The notes below the pieces were generated by a model. The model was not told where the DNA came from and did not search any database. It saw only the letters and a list, made by a program, of their open reading frames with translations. From positions 1 to 64,000 of the forward strand of contig JADCGS010000022.1 in the NCBI GenBank assembly GCA_020248865.1: a stretch of 64,000 nt of DNA, given 5' to 3'. Below are positions 26,001 through 34,260 of the stretch, piece by piece (positions within the stretch are counted from its first letter, which is position 1; every line of letters begins with the position of its first letter). Source of the DNA: Burkholderiales bacterium. Lineage in GTDB: Bacteria > Pseudomonadota > Gammaproteobacteria > Burkholderiales > Burkholderiaceae_F. Made by a program: the position numbers and the translations under genes.

Positions 26001-26126
26001 GATGTCGGGGAACTGCTGGATCTTCATCGCCTTGAACGCGCCGATGCCGACCAGCGTCAGCAGCGCGAACAGCAGCACCGACGGCAACGGATTGCGGATC
26101 GACCAGGCGGAAACGTTGATGGCCAT
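23007..26126 (-). CDS. RND-family efflux inner-membrane pump (system 1)
   Basis: The proton-driven inner-membrane pump of a tripartite exporter, 1039 residues. Start MAINVSAWSIRNPLPSVLL; twelve membrane helices are expected, with the two large periplasmic loops between helices 1-2 and 7-8. The proton relay pair is present in GILVDDAIVEIENI, and QFGWTAAIAVFFSLVVARMLTP and LIGLIMLMGIATKNSILLIDY are hallmark segments. The sequence groups with HAE1/MexF-like multidrug pumps rather than metal pumps, but substrates cannot be read out. It is third in OMF-MFP-RND order, 13 bp after the fusion protein. A paralogue lies at 60824-63940. Confidence 0.94.
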   Translation of the reverse strand: MAINVSAWSIRNPLPSVLLFALLTLVGIGAFKAMKIQQFPDIELPTVTVTAQLPGAAPAQMETEVARRIENSIATVQGVKNIFSKSQDGVSTITAEFRLEKPIQEAVDEVRDAVARVRADLPADLRDPIIQRVNLAGAPILTYTLASARMDEEELSWFIDDTVTRRLLEVRGVGAVARVGGVTREVRVELDPTRLLALKATAADISRQLRQVQQEASGGRTDIGGAEQSVRTIGTVQSAAEIAALDIVLSDGRRVRLDQVATVNDTVAERRSLALLDGRPVIGFEITRSLGAGEVDVADGVARALQRLQADHPDLTIVRAFNNVDPVRDNFEGSMWLLLEGAILAVIVVWFFLRDWRATFVAAVALPLSIIPTFAAMYLLGFTLNVVTLLALSLVVGILVDDAIVEIENIVRHMRMGKSPLQAAMEAADEIGLAVIATTFTLIAVFLPTAFMPGIAGKFFVQFGWTAAIAVFFSLVVARMLTPMMAAYILRPPRTEHREPRWLQRYLAWARWCLRQRLATLAAAAGFFVLCFVPLGLGLMQGGFIPPADPAQTQVTLTLPPGSTLEQTRATAEQARAIIAGHPQVQSVYTAIGGGLTGSNPFEVGGAAEVRRASMTIRLAPRSERRGISQQQIEDDLARALQDVPGARLNVGLPGASSVLQIALNGQDGAALVAHAHRVEAELRTLPGIGAVTPSTDLARPELVIRPDFARMADLGVTSAAIADTLRVATAGDYDQGLAKLNLAQRQIPIVVRLPAEARTDFELLSRLRVPGQHGPVPITQVADISLGSGPAAIDRLNRARSVTFSIELRDQALNSVQAQAFALPGLADLPPGMSARVLGDAEANEELQVGFALAMAAGVLCIYIVLVLLFKGFAQPLTALGALVLSVPGAFLALFVTGTDITMPALIGLIMLMGIATKNSILLIDYVILARAEHGLSRWDAVLDAGHKRARPIVMTSIAMGAGMLPIALGFGTDPSFRAPMAIVVIGGLVTSTFLSLLVIPVLYTFVDDFVQGVIRLQHRLQNRLRAATRRTPSEPTA

Positions 26127-26139
26127 GGCGCTGCTGCCC

Positions 26140-27333
26140 CTACTTGCGGGCCGGCGAGGCTGCTGGAGCGACCGCCGGGGCGACCGCCGGGCCCGGTGGG
26201 GCATCGACCACGCGGACCCGGTCGCCGTCGGCGAGGAAGCCCACGCCGCTTTCCACCACGCGCGTCTGCGGGGTCAGTCCCGCGGTGATCTCGAGGCGGT
26301 CGCCGTTGCGGCGGCCCACTTCGACCTTGGTCTGGACCACGCGGCTGGCCTCGTCGACGCGAAAGGCATAGCTGAAGCCCTCGCGCTGGATCACGGCGCT
26401 CTGCGGCACGGTGAGCGCGCTGGCGCGGCCGAGCTCGAAGCGGCCGCGCGCAAACATGCCGGCGCGGGCGCCGGCGGCGGCGGCACCGGCGGGCAGATCG
26501 ACGTAGACCAGTGCGGTGCGCGTCTGCGGGTCGACCGTCGGCGCCACCGTCCGCACCCGGCCCGCGACCGTCTGCCCGCCCGGGGTGACGAGCGTGGCCG
26601 CCAGGCCGGGCCGGATCCGCATCAGCTCGGCGGCGGTGACTTCGGCGCGCCATTCGAGCCGGCCGCCGCGGATCAGGCGAAACAGCTCTTGCCCCGGCTG
26701 CGCCAGCGAGCCCACCGTGGCGGTGCGCGCCGAGATGACGCCGTCGTCGGGTGCGGCCACGCGCGTCTGCGCCAGGCGCAGCTCGTCGGCCTGCACCTTG
26801 GCGCGTGCGGCGTCGACCCGAGCCAGCGCGGTCTGCTCGGCGGTCACGTACTGGCTGATCTGTTGGGCCGACAGCGCGCCGGTGGCCTCGATCTGCCGCG
26901 CGCGCTCGGCGTTGGCGCGTGCCTCGGCCGCCTGCGCCTGCGCCTCGGCGAGCGCCGCCTTGCTCTGGGCCAGGTCGGCGGCCACCGTGTCGCTGGCGAT
27001 GCGGGCGAGGAGCTGGCCCCGGCGGACCGTGTCGCCGACGTTGACCAGCACCTCGACCAGCCGGTTGCCGCCGATCTCCGGGCCGATCACCGCCTCCTGC
27101 CAGGCGACGATGTTGCCGTTGGCGACGAGCGTCATGGGCCAGTCCTGGGTCTGCGGCGTCACCAGGGTGACGGTCAGGGCCGGCCGGGCGCCGCCCTTGG
27201 CGTCGGACTTTGCGGAGGCCTTGCCGTCCTGGGCGGCGGCCACCACGGCCCCGCCGATGGCCAGCACGGCAGGCACGACGGCGAGGGCAAGGCCGCGCGC
27301 GGCGCGCGGCAGCAGGGCGAGGTTCATCTTCAT
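26140..27333 (-). CDS. RND efflux periplasmic adaptor (membrane fusion protein, system 1)
   Basis: A 397-residue HlyD/AcrA-type adaptor. An N-terminal hydrophobic segment is followed by a lipoyl half (ANGNIVAWQEAVIGPEIGGN), an Ala/Gln-rich coiled-coil hairpin (about 135-195), the second lipoyl half (VAAPDDGVISARTATVGSLAQPGQELF) and beta-barrel domains. It links the inner pump to the outer channel. The start overlaps the OMF gene by four bases. It aligns closely with the adaptor at 59651-60811, including the unusual NGNI-AWQEA-IG segment. Confidence 0.93.
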   Translation of the reverse strand: MKMNLALLPRAARGLALAVVPAVLAIGGAVVAAAQDGKASAKSDAKGGARPALTVTLVTPQTQDWPMTLVANGNIVAWQEAVIGPEIGGNRLVEVLVNVGDTVRRGQLLARIASDTVAADLAQSKAALAEAQAQAAEARANAERARQIEATGALSAQQISQYVTAEQTALARVDAARAKVQADELRLAQTRVAAPDDGVISARTATVGSLAQPGQELFRLIRGGRLEWRAEVTAAELMRIRPGLAATLVTPGGQTVAGRVRTVAPTVDPQTRTALVYVDLPAGAAAAGARAGMFARGRFELGRASALTVPQSAVIQREGFSYAFRVDEASRVVQTKVEVGRRNGDRLEITAGLTPQTRVVESGVGFLADGDRVRVVDAPPGPAVAPAVAPAASPARK

Positions 27334-28832
27334 GGCTTGTCGGGCGGTGTGGAAGCTGCGGAGGCCAGGACCGGCGGCGTGGCCGACCAGCCGCCGCCGA
27401 GCGACTTGTAGAGGGTGATCCAGGCGGCCACGCGTTCGCGCTGGAGGTTGACCAGGCCGGCGGCTGCCAGCAGCGCGTTGCGGCGTGCCTGCTCGAGGTC
27501 CAGCAGGGAGCCCACGCCGACCGCGAACAGGGCCTGCTGCGCGGCAAAGTACTGGCCGAAGCCTTCGGCCGCGGTACGCGCGTCGGCCTCGCGGCGGGTG
27601 GCCGCATCCAGGCGCAGCAGCGCCTGCTCGACTTCCGCGGCGGCGGCGCGCACGCGCTGCTCGTAGCGGGCGCGCGCCTCGGCGTAGCGCGCCTGTGCGC
27701 CGTCCACCTCGGCGGCGCGGCGGCCGGCATCGAACAGCGGCACGGTCAGCGTCGGACCGACCGTCCAGTTGACTCCGCTGGCCGACGCGCCGCCGGCGCG
27801 GGCGGTGGCGAGCGCGATCGAGCCGCCGAGCGAGATGCTCGGGTAGCGGTCGGCCCGGGCGGCGCCGACCTCGGCGGCTGCGGCCAGCACCTCGCGCTCC
27901 AGCGCCGCCAGGTCGGGCCGCTGCGCCAGCCACTGCGCCGGCACCGCGCTGACCTGGAACTGCGCCGGCTGCGGCAGCTGGCGGCTGCGCACGGCCAGTT
28001 GCGGACGCAATTCGGACTGCGGCAGCGTGGTGAGCACCGACAGCGTGTTGACGATGACTTCGCACTCGGCCTGCTGGCCGATCAGGCGGGTGGAAGCGTC
28101 GGCGGCCGAGGCGCGCGCCAGGGCACCGTTGGCGGCCGACTCGAGCCCGGCGCGCGCCTTGGTGAGGGTCAGCTCGGCGGTGCGCTGCTGCGATTGCGCG
28201 TCCTGCGCGTAGACGTCGACCAGCGCCTCGCAGGCACGCAGGCTGACATAGGTCGCCGCCACCTCGGCGGCCAGCGACACGCGCAGGTCGTGCCAGGCGA
28301 GTTGCGCGCCCTCGCTGCGCGCCTTTGCCGCGCGCACGGTGTTGCGTGTGACACCGAAGAGGTCGATCTCCCACAGCGCGTCCACGCCGGCGCGGGAGCT
28401 GGTAGCCACCACGGTGCCCGGCAATGGGCCGACCTCGGTGCGCACCCGTTCGGCGCGCGCGCCGCCGTCGAACTCGGGCCAGTTGCGGCTGCCGGCCGCG
28501 CGCAGGGTGGCGCGCGCCTGCTCGATGCGGGCGGCCGCCTGCGCCAGGTCGCCGTTGCCACGCTGTGCGGCATCGACCAGACGCACCAGCAAGGGGTCGT
28601 CGAAGCGGGCCCACCATTGCGCGAGCGCCGCGGCATCGGCGCCGTGGGCGCCGGTGGCGGGCAGTGGCGCCTGCCAGGCGGCCGGCAGCGCCGGAGCCGC
28701 GGCGGGGCCGGGCGCCGTCAGCGCGCAGCCGGCGAGCGTGGCGCAAAACGCCACGGCGAGGGCGGTGGCGGCCGCCGGGCCCTTGCCGGGCGCCGCTTCA
28801 GCGCCGCCGGCCGGGCCTGGATCGCAGGGCAT
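27330..28832 (-). CDS. NodT/OprM-family outer-membrane efflux lipoprotein (system 1)
   Basis: 500 residues with a lipobox LAGC (C36) after a hydrophobic signal, then two TolC-like repeats rich in long helices. LPAAWQAPLP, WWARFDDPLLVRLV, WEIDLFG and LGGGWS are typical of the NodT branch. It forms the outer-membrane duct of the pump. The 5' end overlaps the tetR gene by 35 bp, so tetR and the pump genes are probably read through from one promoter. Confidence 0.92.
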   Translation of the reverse strand: MPCDPGPAGGAEAAPGKGPAAATALAVAFCATLAGCALTAPGPAAAPALPAAWQAPLPATGAHGADAAALAQWWARFDDPLLVRLVDAAQRGNGDLAQAAARIEQARATLRAAGSRNWPEFDGGARAERVRTEVGPLPGTVVATSSRAGVDALWEIDLFGVTRNTVRAAKARSEGAQLAWHDLRVSLAAEVAATYVSLRACEALVDVYAQDAQSQQRTAELTLTKARAGLESAANGALARASAADASTRLIGQQAECEVIVNTLSVLTTLPQSELRPQLAVRSRQLPQPAQFQVSAVPAQWLAQRPDLAALEREVLAAAAEVGAARADRYPSISLGGSIALATARAGGASASGVNWTVGPTLTVPLFDAGRRAAEVDGAQARYAEARARYEQRVRAAAAEVEQALLRLDAATRREADARTAAEGFGQYFAAQQALFAVGVGSLLDLEQARRNALLAAAGLVNLQRERVAAWITLYKSLGGGWSATPPVLASAASTPPDKP

Positions 28833-29568
28833 GGTTCCGATCTTTCCTGGCAGGGGTTGCGGGCCGGGCGGCAGCGCGACGCGCCTGTTCGTGCTCGACC
28901 AGCGCGCGCGAGTAGCCGACCAGCCGGTCGAGGATGTGCCGTTCGGCTTGCGGGCGCTCGAGCACCTCGGGCGCCAGCATCTTCATGAACTCGCGCGACA
29001 GGCAGTAGTCGTTGGCCATGGCGATGATGGCGAACGACAGTTGGGCGATGTCGGTGTCCGGCGCTTGCAGCCCACAGTGGCGCGCCAGCAGGGCAGTCAG
29101 CGCCCGGTGCACGGGGACGATCAGTTGCGCGACCAGCTCGCGGAAGGCGGGCGTGGGCTCCAGCGTCTCGCGCAGGTGCAGGCGCATGACATGGGCGTCG
29201 AGGTCATCGGGGTCGTTGCCGGCCAGCACGCCGAGCAGTGGCGTCAGGAACATGCGGATGGCATCCTCGAACGGCAGCGCCGGGTCGTCGAAGCGGCCGA
29301 AGCCGGCGGTCATCTCGGCCAGCGGCCGCATCAGCACGGCGCGGTACAGGCCCTCCTTGTCGCCGAAGTAGTAGTGGATGGAGGCGACATTGACGCCGGC
29401 CGCCTCGCAGATCTCGCGGGTCGAGGCGCCGGCGTAGCCCTTGACGGCAAAGATCCGCGTGGCGGCGGCGACCAGGTGCTCGCGCGCCGCGGCGCCGCGG
29501 TCAGTCTCGCTGGCGGGCTCGCTGCGGTGGCCTATCGGGGTCCTGTCCGAGGTGGCGGGCGATCTCAT
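28798..29568 (-). CDS. TetR-family regulator, CecR-like, of efflux system 1
   Basis: 256 residues. The helix-turn-helix lies at about 27-75 (TREICEAAGVNVASIHYYFGDKEGLY). The C-terminal ligand-binding part resembles the CecR/YbiH type (DUF1956), whose E. coli member represses a neighbouring exporter. Overlap with the pump genes and a 6-4-6 palindrome 23 bp upstream of its start suggest autorepression of the whole operon, relieved by a pump substrate. The C-terminal tail is basic and Arg/Ala-rich. Confidence 0.88.
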   Translation of the reverse strand: MRSPATSDRTPIGHRSEPASETDRGAAAREHLVAAATRIFAVKGYAGASTREICEAAGVNVASIHYYFGDKEGLYRAVLMRPLAEMTAGFGRFDDPALPFEDAIRMFLTPLLGVLAGNDPDDLDAHVMRLHLRETLEPTPAFRELVAQLIVPVHRALTALLARHCGLQAPDTDIAQLSFAIIAMANDYCLSREFMKMLAPEVLERPQAERHILDRLVGYSRALVEHEQARRAAARPATPARKDRNHALRSRPGRRR

Positions 29569-29591
29569 GGCGATAGTGACTATAGCATGTG

Positions 29592-29607
29592 AATCAATCG
29601 TTTGATT
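29592..29607. promoter_or_regulatory. Palindrome, probable TetR operator
   Basis: AATCAATCGTTTGATT: arms AATCAA and TTGATT with a four-base spacer, in an unusually AT-rich pocket upstream of the TetR gene (start at 29568). Size and position fit an autoregulatory operator overlapping a promoter. Confidence 0.6.
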
Positions 29608-29738
29608 GGAACGTGAACTGACGAGTCACTGCTTTGGGCTCTGTGGTGCGGTCGCGCGGTCTCCGAACGGCGGAATAGATGGCCTGGCGCCGGACTAATC
29701 GACCCGGCGGGTTGCCGGAATGCGTCTAGGGTTCTCCT

Positions 29739-31535
29739 GTGATCCCATTGACTTCCCCATCGGGTCGCAAGCTGCCGGCGCGGTACTTCGTCGTCGGGCT
29801 GCTGGCCCTCGCGCTCGTGCCTGCTGCCGGCATGCTGGCGCTGGCCCGGAGCGGGCTCCTCGACGTCTTCGCAGCCCTGGCGGTCGGCTCGGTGGCGCTG
29901 GCCTCGGGGCTGATTGCATGGACTCTGGCGAACCGCGCCCCCCGCGGACTGGAGGAGTTGAGCGCGGCAGTCGAACGCATCGCTCAGGGCGACTATCAGC
30001 ACGCGGTGCAGGTGCCTGCAGAGACGCCGCAGGTCAGGGCGCTAGCCTTGCGCATCGACGAGATGCGCCGGCAAATCTCGCAGCGCGACCGCGACAAGGG
30101 CGAAATCGCACTCCAGGATTCGCTGACCGGCCTGCCCAACCGGGCGGCGCTGGTCCCCTGGATTCAGCAGGCGCTGGCGCAGTCGCGTGCCAGCCGGGCG
30201 CCGCTGGCGGTCTTGCTCCTGGACGTGGACCGTTTCAAGCAGATCAACGACGCACTCGGCCACACCTTCGGCGACGCGGTGCTGATCCGGGTGGCGGCAC
30301 GCCTGCGCGCGGCCGTGCCGGCCGAAGGGCTGGTGGCGCGGCTCGGCGGCGACGAGTTTGCCGTGTGCTTGCGCGGCGCGAGCGTAGACATGGCGCGCAC
30401 GGTGGCGCGCGAAATCGCGCGCTGCCTGCTGGAGCCGATCGAGTGGGAGTCGCAGGCAGTCGACGTCGGGGCCAGCATCGGCATCGCCATGTATCCGGAG
30501 CACGGCGACAACGAGGTGGCGCTGCTGCGCTCGGCCGACATTGCCATGTACGCGGCCAAGCGTGGCTATGCCTCGTTCGCGCTGTACGACAAGCGTCAAG
30601 AGGTGGTTCGACACGAGAACCTCACACTGCTGTCGCAGTTGCGCCGCGCCATTGAGAACAACCAGCTGCGCGCCTACTACCAGCCCGAGGTGCACCTGGG
30701 CGACGGCCGCCTGCTCGGCGTTGAGGCGCTGGTGCGCTGGAAACATCCGGCGCGCGGCCTGCTGGCGCCGATCGACTTCGTGCCGTACTCGGAGCAGACC
30801 GGCTTTATCCGCATCATCACGCGCTGGATGCTGGCGGTGGCGATCCGCCAGTGCGCGGTCTGGCAGCATGCTGGCCGGCCAACCCCGGTGTCGATCAACA
30901 TCTCCACGCGTGACCTGCTCGGCCAGTCGCTGCCGGGGTTGGTGGCCGACCTCGTGCGCAAGCACAAAGTCGACCCTCGTCTGGTCGTGCTCGAGATGAC
31001 CGAAAGCAGCTTCATGCAGGATCCCGAGCACGGCCTGGCGATCCTGAACGAGCTGGAGTCGCTCGGCGTGAAGCTGGCGATCGACGACTTCGGCACCGGA
31101 TTCTCGTCGCTGGCCTACCTGAAGCAGTTGCCGGTGCACAAGCTGAAGATCGACCGCAGCTTCGTCAACGGGATGGTTGCCAGCGCGCGCGACCAGAGCA
31201 TCGTGCGCACGGTGGTGCAGTTGGCGCAGAACCTCGGGCTGGAGGTTGTGGCCGAAGGCGTTGAGTCTTCCGCCGACGTGCGGCGGCTGCGTGACCTGGG
31301 TTGCGCGCGCGGTCAGGGCTACTTCTTCGGCCGGCCCATGCGGCGCCAGCAGCTGGAGCATTGGGTGGCCGCGCGCGAGGCGGCCAGGGCGCGCGCAGGC
31401 GGCACGCAACCCGACACACAGCCGGAGGATGAAGGGCCCGACTCGATGCTGACCCGGTTGCGCAACCCCGTCACCCTGCCGCCGTGCGACCGCGACGTGC
31501 GCGAGCTGCGCAACTCGCTGGTACGCACGAGGTAG
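29739..31535 (+). CDS. Membrane GGDEF-EAL cyclic-di-GMP enzyme
   Basis: 598 residues: two N-terminal membrane segments (about 16-37 and 42-64), a HAMP-like stretch (65-115), GGDEF (about 125-285) and EAL (about 295-550). The cyclase motif G203-G-D-E-F207 is intact with no RxxD inhibitory site before it. The phosphodiesterase motifs EALVRWKHP (E329), NIS, EMTES, DDFGTG, KIDRSF and EGVES are also intact, so either or both activities are possible. There is almost no periplasmic sensor between the two helices, so the signal is probably intramembrane or via partners. The start is GTG. Convergent with the CoA-transferase gene, one base apart. Confidence 0.93.
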   Translation: MIPLTSPSGRKLPARYFVVGLLALALVPAAGMLALARSGLLDVFAALAVGSVALASGLIAWTLANRAPRGLEELSAAVERIAQGDYQHAVQVPAETPQVRALALRIDEMRRQISQRDRDKGEIALQDSLTGLPNRAALVPWIQQALAQSRASRAPLAVLLLDVDRFKQINDALGHTFGDAVLIRVAARLRAAVPAEGLVARLGGDEFAVCLRGASVDMARTVAREIARCLLEPIEWESQAVDVGASIGIAMYPEHGDNEVALLRSADIAMYAAKRGYASFALYDKRQEVVRHENLTLLSQLRRAIENNQLRAYYQPEVHLGDGRLLGVEALVRWKHPARGLLAPIDFVPYSEQTGFIRIITRWMLAVAIRQCAVWQHAGRPTPVSINISTRDLLGQSLPGLVADLVRKHKVDPRLVVLEMTESSFMQDPEHGLAILNELESLGVKLAIDDFGTGFSSLAYLKQLPVHKLKIDRSFVNGMVASARDQSIVRTVVQLAQNLGLEVVAEGVESSADVRRLRDLGCARGQGYFFGRPMRRQQLEHWVAAREAARARAGGTQPDTQPEDEGPDSMLTRLRNPVTLPPCDRDVRELRNSLVRTR

Positions 31536-31536
31536 G

Positions 31537-32757
31537 TCAGATCACGCGCTGCGCCGCCAGGGCGTCGAGCGCGGCCGCATCGAGGCCAAGCCGCTCGCCG
31601 AGCACGGTGCGGGTGTCGGCGCCGAGCGTGGGCGGCGGACTGGCGGCCGCGGCGCGCGCCCCGTCCATCACGATCGGGCAGGCCACCAGCGGCACGCGGC
31701 CGGCCAGCGGGTGCGGGTATTCGACCTGCAGACCGCGCGCTTGGATCTGCGGATCAGCCAGCGCCTGGGCGATGCTGTTGATCGGCCCGCAGGGCACACC
31801 GGCGGCCTCCAGGCGCTCGGCCCAGAACGCCATCGGCCGCGCCCGCACCAGCGACTCCAGCAGGGGCACCAGCTCGCTCCGGTGGCGCACCCGGTCGGCG
31901 TTCTTGGCGTAGCGCGCGTCGCGTGCCAGCTCGGGCCGGCCGGCCACCTCGCAGAAACGCGCAAACTGGGCATCGTTGCCCACCGCAACGATCACGTGGC
32001 CGTCGCTGGCCTCGAACACCTGGTAGGGCACGATGTTCGGATGGGCATTGCCGGCACGGCCGGGCGCCTGACCGCTGGTGAGGTGATTCATGTTCATGTT
32101 GGCCAGCATCGCAACCATCGTGTCGTACAGCGCCAGGTCGATGTGGCGGCCGCGCCCGCTGTGCCCGCGCTCCTGCAGCGCCGCCAGGATGGCGACCGCG
32201 GCGTACATGCCGGTCATCAGGTCGCTGACCGCCACACCGGCCTTCTGCGGCCCGCCGCCGGGCCGGTCGTCGCGCTCGCCGGTGATCGACATGAAGCCGC
32301 CCATGCCCTGGATGATGAAGTCGTAGCCGGCGCGGTCCCGGTAGGGGCCGGTCTGGCCGAAGCCGGTGATCGAGCAGTAGACGAGCCGCGGCTGCAGCGC
32401 AGACAGTGCGGCGTAGTCGAGCCCGTAGCGCGCGAGCTGCCCGACCTTGTAGTTCTCCACCAGCACGTCGCTGGTCTGCGCCAGCTCGCGCACCAGCCGC
32501 TGACCCGCCGGCTGCGCCAGATCGATGGTCACCGAGCGCTTGCCGCGGTTGGCGGCGAGGTAGTAGGCGGCCTCGCTGGTTTCGCGGCCTTGCGCATCCC
32601 GCAGGTAGGGCGGTCCCCAGGCCCGCGTGTCGTCGCCCGTGCCCGGGCGCTCGACCTTGACGACCTCGGCGCCGAGGTCGGCCAGCAGTTGCGTGCACCA
32701 GGGACCGGCCAGCACCCGGGTGAGGTCGAGCACGCGCAGGTGGGCAAGAGGCTTCAT
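31537..32757 (-). CDS. CaiB/BaiF-family CoA-transferase
   Basis: 406 residues of the class III CoA-transferase family, which moves CoA between carboxylic acids. It begins MKPLAHLRVLDLTRVLAGPW, with VENYKVGQLARYGL, SITGFGQTGPYRDRAGYD, and the region of the catalytic aspartate in AVSDLMTGMYA (D at about residue 172). Substrates vary widely in this family (formyl, succinyl, carnitine, aromatic acids), and no neighbour fixes it. The ATG is chosen by family N-terminus; the frame stays open for 73 codons upstream without support. Confidence 0.92.
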   Translation of the reverse strand: MKPLAHLRVLDLTRVLAGPWCTQLLADLGAEVVKVERPGTGDDTRAWGPPYLRDAQGRETSEAAYYLAANRGKRSVTIDLAQPAGQRLVRELAQTSDVLVENYKVGQLARYGLDYAALSALQPRLVYCSITGFGQTGPYRDRAGYDFIIQGMGGFMSITGERDDRPGGGPQKAGVAVSDLMTGMYAAVAILAALQERGHSGRGRHIDLALYDTMVAMLANMNMNHLTSGQAPGRAGNAHPNIVPYQVFEASDGHVIVAVGNDAQFARFCEVAGRPELARDARYAKNADRVRHRSELVPLLESLVRARPMAFWAERLEAAGVPCGPINSIAQALADPQIQARGLQVEYPHPLAGRVPLVACPIVMDGARAAAASPPPTLGADTRTVLGERLGLDAAALDALAAQRVI

Positions 32758-32899
32758 CGTTGGGTCGCGTAGGGCGGTTGACAGATCGCGCGGATGGGCG
32801 CCGATCCTATCCGACCACGCCGCCGCGGCCGCAGCGGCATCGGGGACAATGCGGGTCTCCGCTTGGTCCCGCGCGCGATCCGCCAGCCGCTGTCCGCTC

Positions 32900-33364
32900 A
32901 TGTCTGCCCGCCTGCTGCGCTTCGGCATGAACCTGTGGCCGCCGTTCGTCGGCGCCGGCATCCGCGTGCGCCACATTGCGCCGGACTATCGCGAGGTGCG
33001 CGTCGAGATGGCGCTGGGGCTGACCAACCGCAACTACTTCGGCACCCATTTCGGCGGCTCGCTGTTTGCGATGACCGACCCATTCTTTGCGCTGATGGTG
33101 GTGCACAACCTGCCGCGCGAGTACCTGGTCTGGGACAAGAGCGCGGCGATCGACTTTCAGGCGCCCGGCCGCGGCCGGGTGCGTGCGCACTTCGTCCTCA
33201 CCCAGCAGGACATCGACACCATCGTGCGCATGACGGCCGGCGGCGACAAGCACCTGCACCTGTTCCGCGTCGACGTGGTCGACCGCGAGTCGCTGGTGGT
33301 GGCGCGGGTCGAGAAGATCGTCTACATCCGGCGCAAGAAGGCGACCGCGGGCGCTGAACGCTGA
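32900..33364 (+). CDS. DUF4442 hot-dog-fold thioesterase-like protein
   Basis: 154 residues. The core (RVRHIAPDYREVRVEMALGLTNRNYFGTHFGGSLFAMTDPFFALMV) matches the DUF4442 group of hot-dog-fold acyl-CoA thioesterase-like proteins. The substrate is unknown; divergence from a CoA-transferase (142 bp away) makes an acyl-CoA role plausible. The stop codon lies inside a tract of 7-bp repeats, so the last residues (AGAER) are encoded by the repeat edge. Confidence 0.82.
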   Translation: MSARLLRFGMNLWPPFVGAGIRVRHIAPDYREVRVEMALGLTNRNYFGTHFGGSLFAMTDPFFALMVVHNLPREYLVWDKSAAIDFQAPGRGRVRAHFVLTQQDIDTIVRMTAGGDKHLHLFRVDVVDRESLVVARVEKIVYIRRKKATAGAER

Positions 33365-33408
33365 ACGCTGAACGCTGAACGCCGACCGCCGACCGCCGAC
33401 CGCCGACC
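33353..33408. repeat. Two adjoining 7-bp tandem repeats
   Basis: Four copies of GCTGAAC (33353-33380) are followed directly by four copies of GCCGACC (33381-33408), differing by two bases per unit. The first block contains the stop codon of the DUF4442 gene. Confidence 0.95.
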
Positions 33409-33462
33409 GCCGCTCCGAATCCCGCTCCCCGGACCTGCCCCACGATTGCGAAACCCGACCCC

Positions 33463-34260
33463 ATGCACCACCTTCCCTGGCCCTACCCGCGCATCCTGGC
33501 GCACCGCGGCGGCGGCACGCTGGCCCCCGAGAACACCCTGGCGGCGATCGACGTCGGCCGCGCCTACGGCTACCGCGGCGTCGAGTTCGACGCCATGCTG
33601 TCGGCCGACGCGGTGCCGGTCCTGATCCACGACCCGACGCTGGAGCGCACCACGGGCGCGCGTGGCGCGGTGAGCGACTGCAGCGCGGCCGAGCTGACGG
33701 CGCTCGATGCCGGCGCCTGGCACTCGCCGGCCTTTGCCGGCGTGCGGCTGCCGAGCTTCGAGGCGGCCGTACGCCATTGCCGCGCGCTTGGCCTGTGGAT
33801 CAACATCGAGATCAAGCCGGCGCCCGGCCACGAGACGCAGACGGGGACGGTGGTCGCGCAGCACACGGCCCGCCTGTATGCGGACTGCATCGTGGCCGGC
33901 GGCGCACAGGCCGCACATGCGGCGCCGGCGGTGCCGTTGTTCTCATCGTTCCAGCCGCAGGCACTGGCGGCGGCCCGCGTTGCGGCGCCCGACGTGCCGC
34001 GCGGTCTGCTGCTCGACCGCATACCGGATGACTGGCGCCGGTTGCTGCAAGACCTCGACGCCGTGGCCCTGCATACCAACCACCGGCACCTGACGGCCGA
34101 ACGGGCGCGCCGGGTCAAGGAGGCCGGCTACTGGCTCTTCTGCTACACGGTCAACTCGCCCGAGCGTGCCGCCGAAATCACCGACTGGGGCGTCGATGCC
34201 TTCTGCACCGACCGCATCGACCTGATCGCGCCCGACGGCGCGCCGCGCCAGCGCGCCTGA
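33463..34260 (+). CDS. ugpQ: Glycerophosphodiester phosphodiesterase
   Basis: 265 residues, cytosolic (no signal peptide), hydrolysing glycerophosphodiesters from lipid turnover to glycerol-3-phosphate and an alcohol. The TIM-barrel motifs are present: LAHRGGGTLAPENTLAAI (H14, E-N pair), GVEFDAMLSADAVPVLIHDPTLERTTG (acidic metal ligands and second histidine) and INIEIKP. The C-terminal TVNSPERAAEITDWGVDAFCTDRID closes the barrel. No ugp transporter genes are nearby. Length matches UgpQ. Confidence 0.94.
   Translation: MHHLPWPYPRILAHRGGGTLAPENTLAAIDVGRAYGYRGVEFDAMLSADAVPVLIHDPTLERTTGARGAVSDCSAAELTALDAGAWHSPAFAGVRLPSFEAAVRHCRALGLWINIEIKPAPGHETQTGTVVAQHTARLYADCIVAGGAQAAHAAPAVPLFSSFQPQALAAARVAAPDVPRGLLLDRIPDDWRRLLQDLDAVALHTNHRHLTAERARRVKEAGYWLFCYTVNSPERAAEITDWGVDAFCTDRIDLIAPDGAPRQRA

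Noticed and set aside
22593-26288. A very long (about 1230-codon) His/Gln/Arg-rich plus-strand frame
   Set aside because: Antisense to the hydrolase and RND pump; composition is typical of the complement of GC-rich membrane-protein genes.
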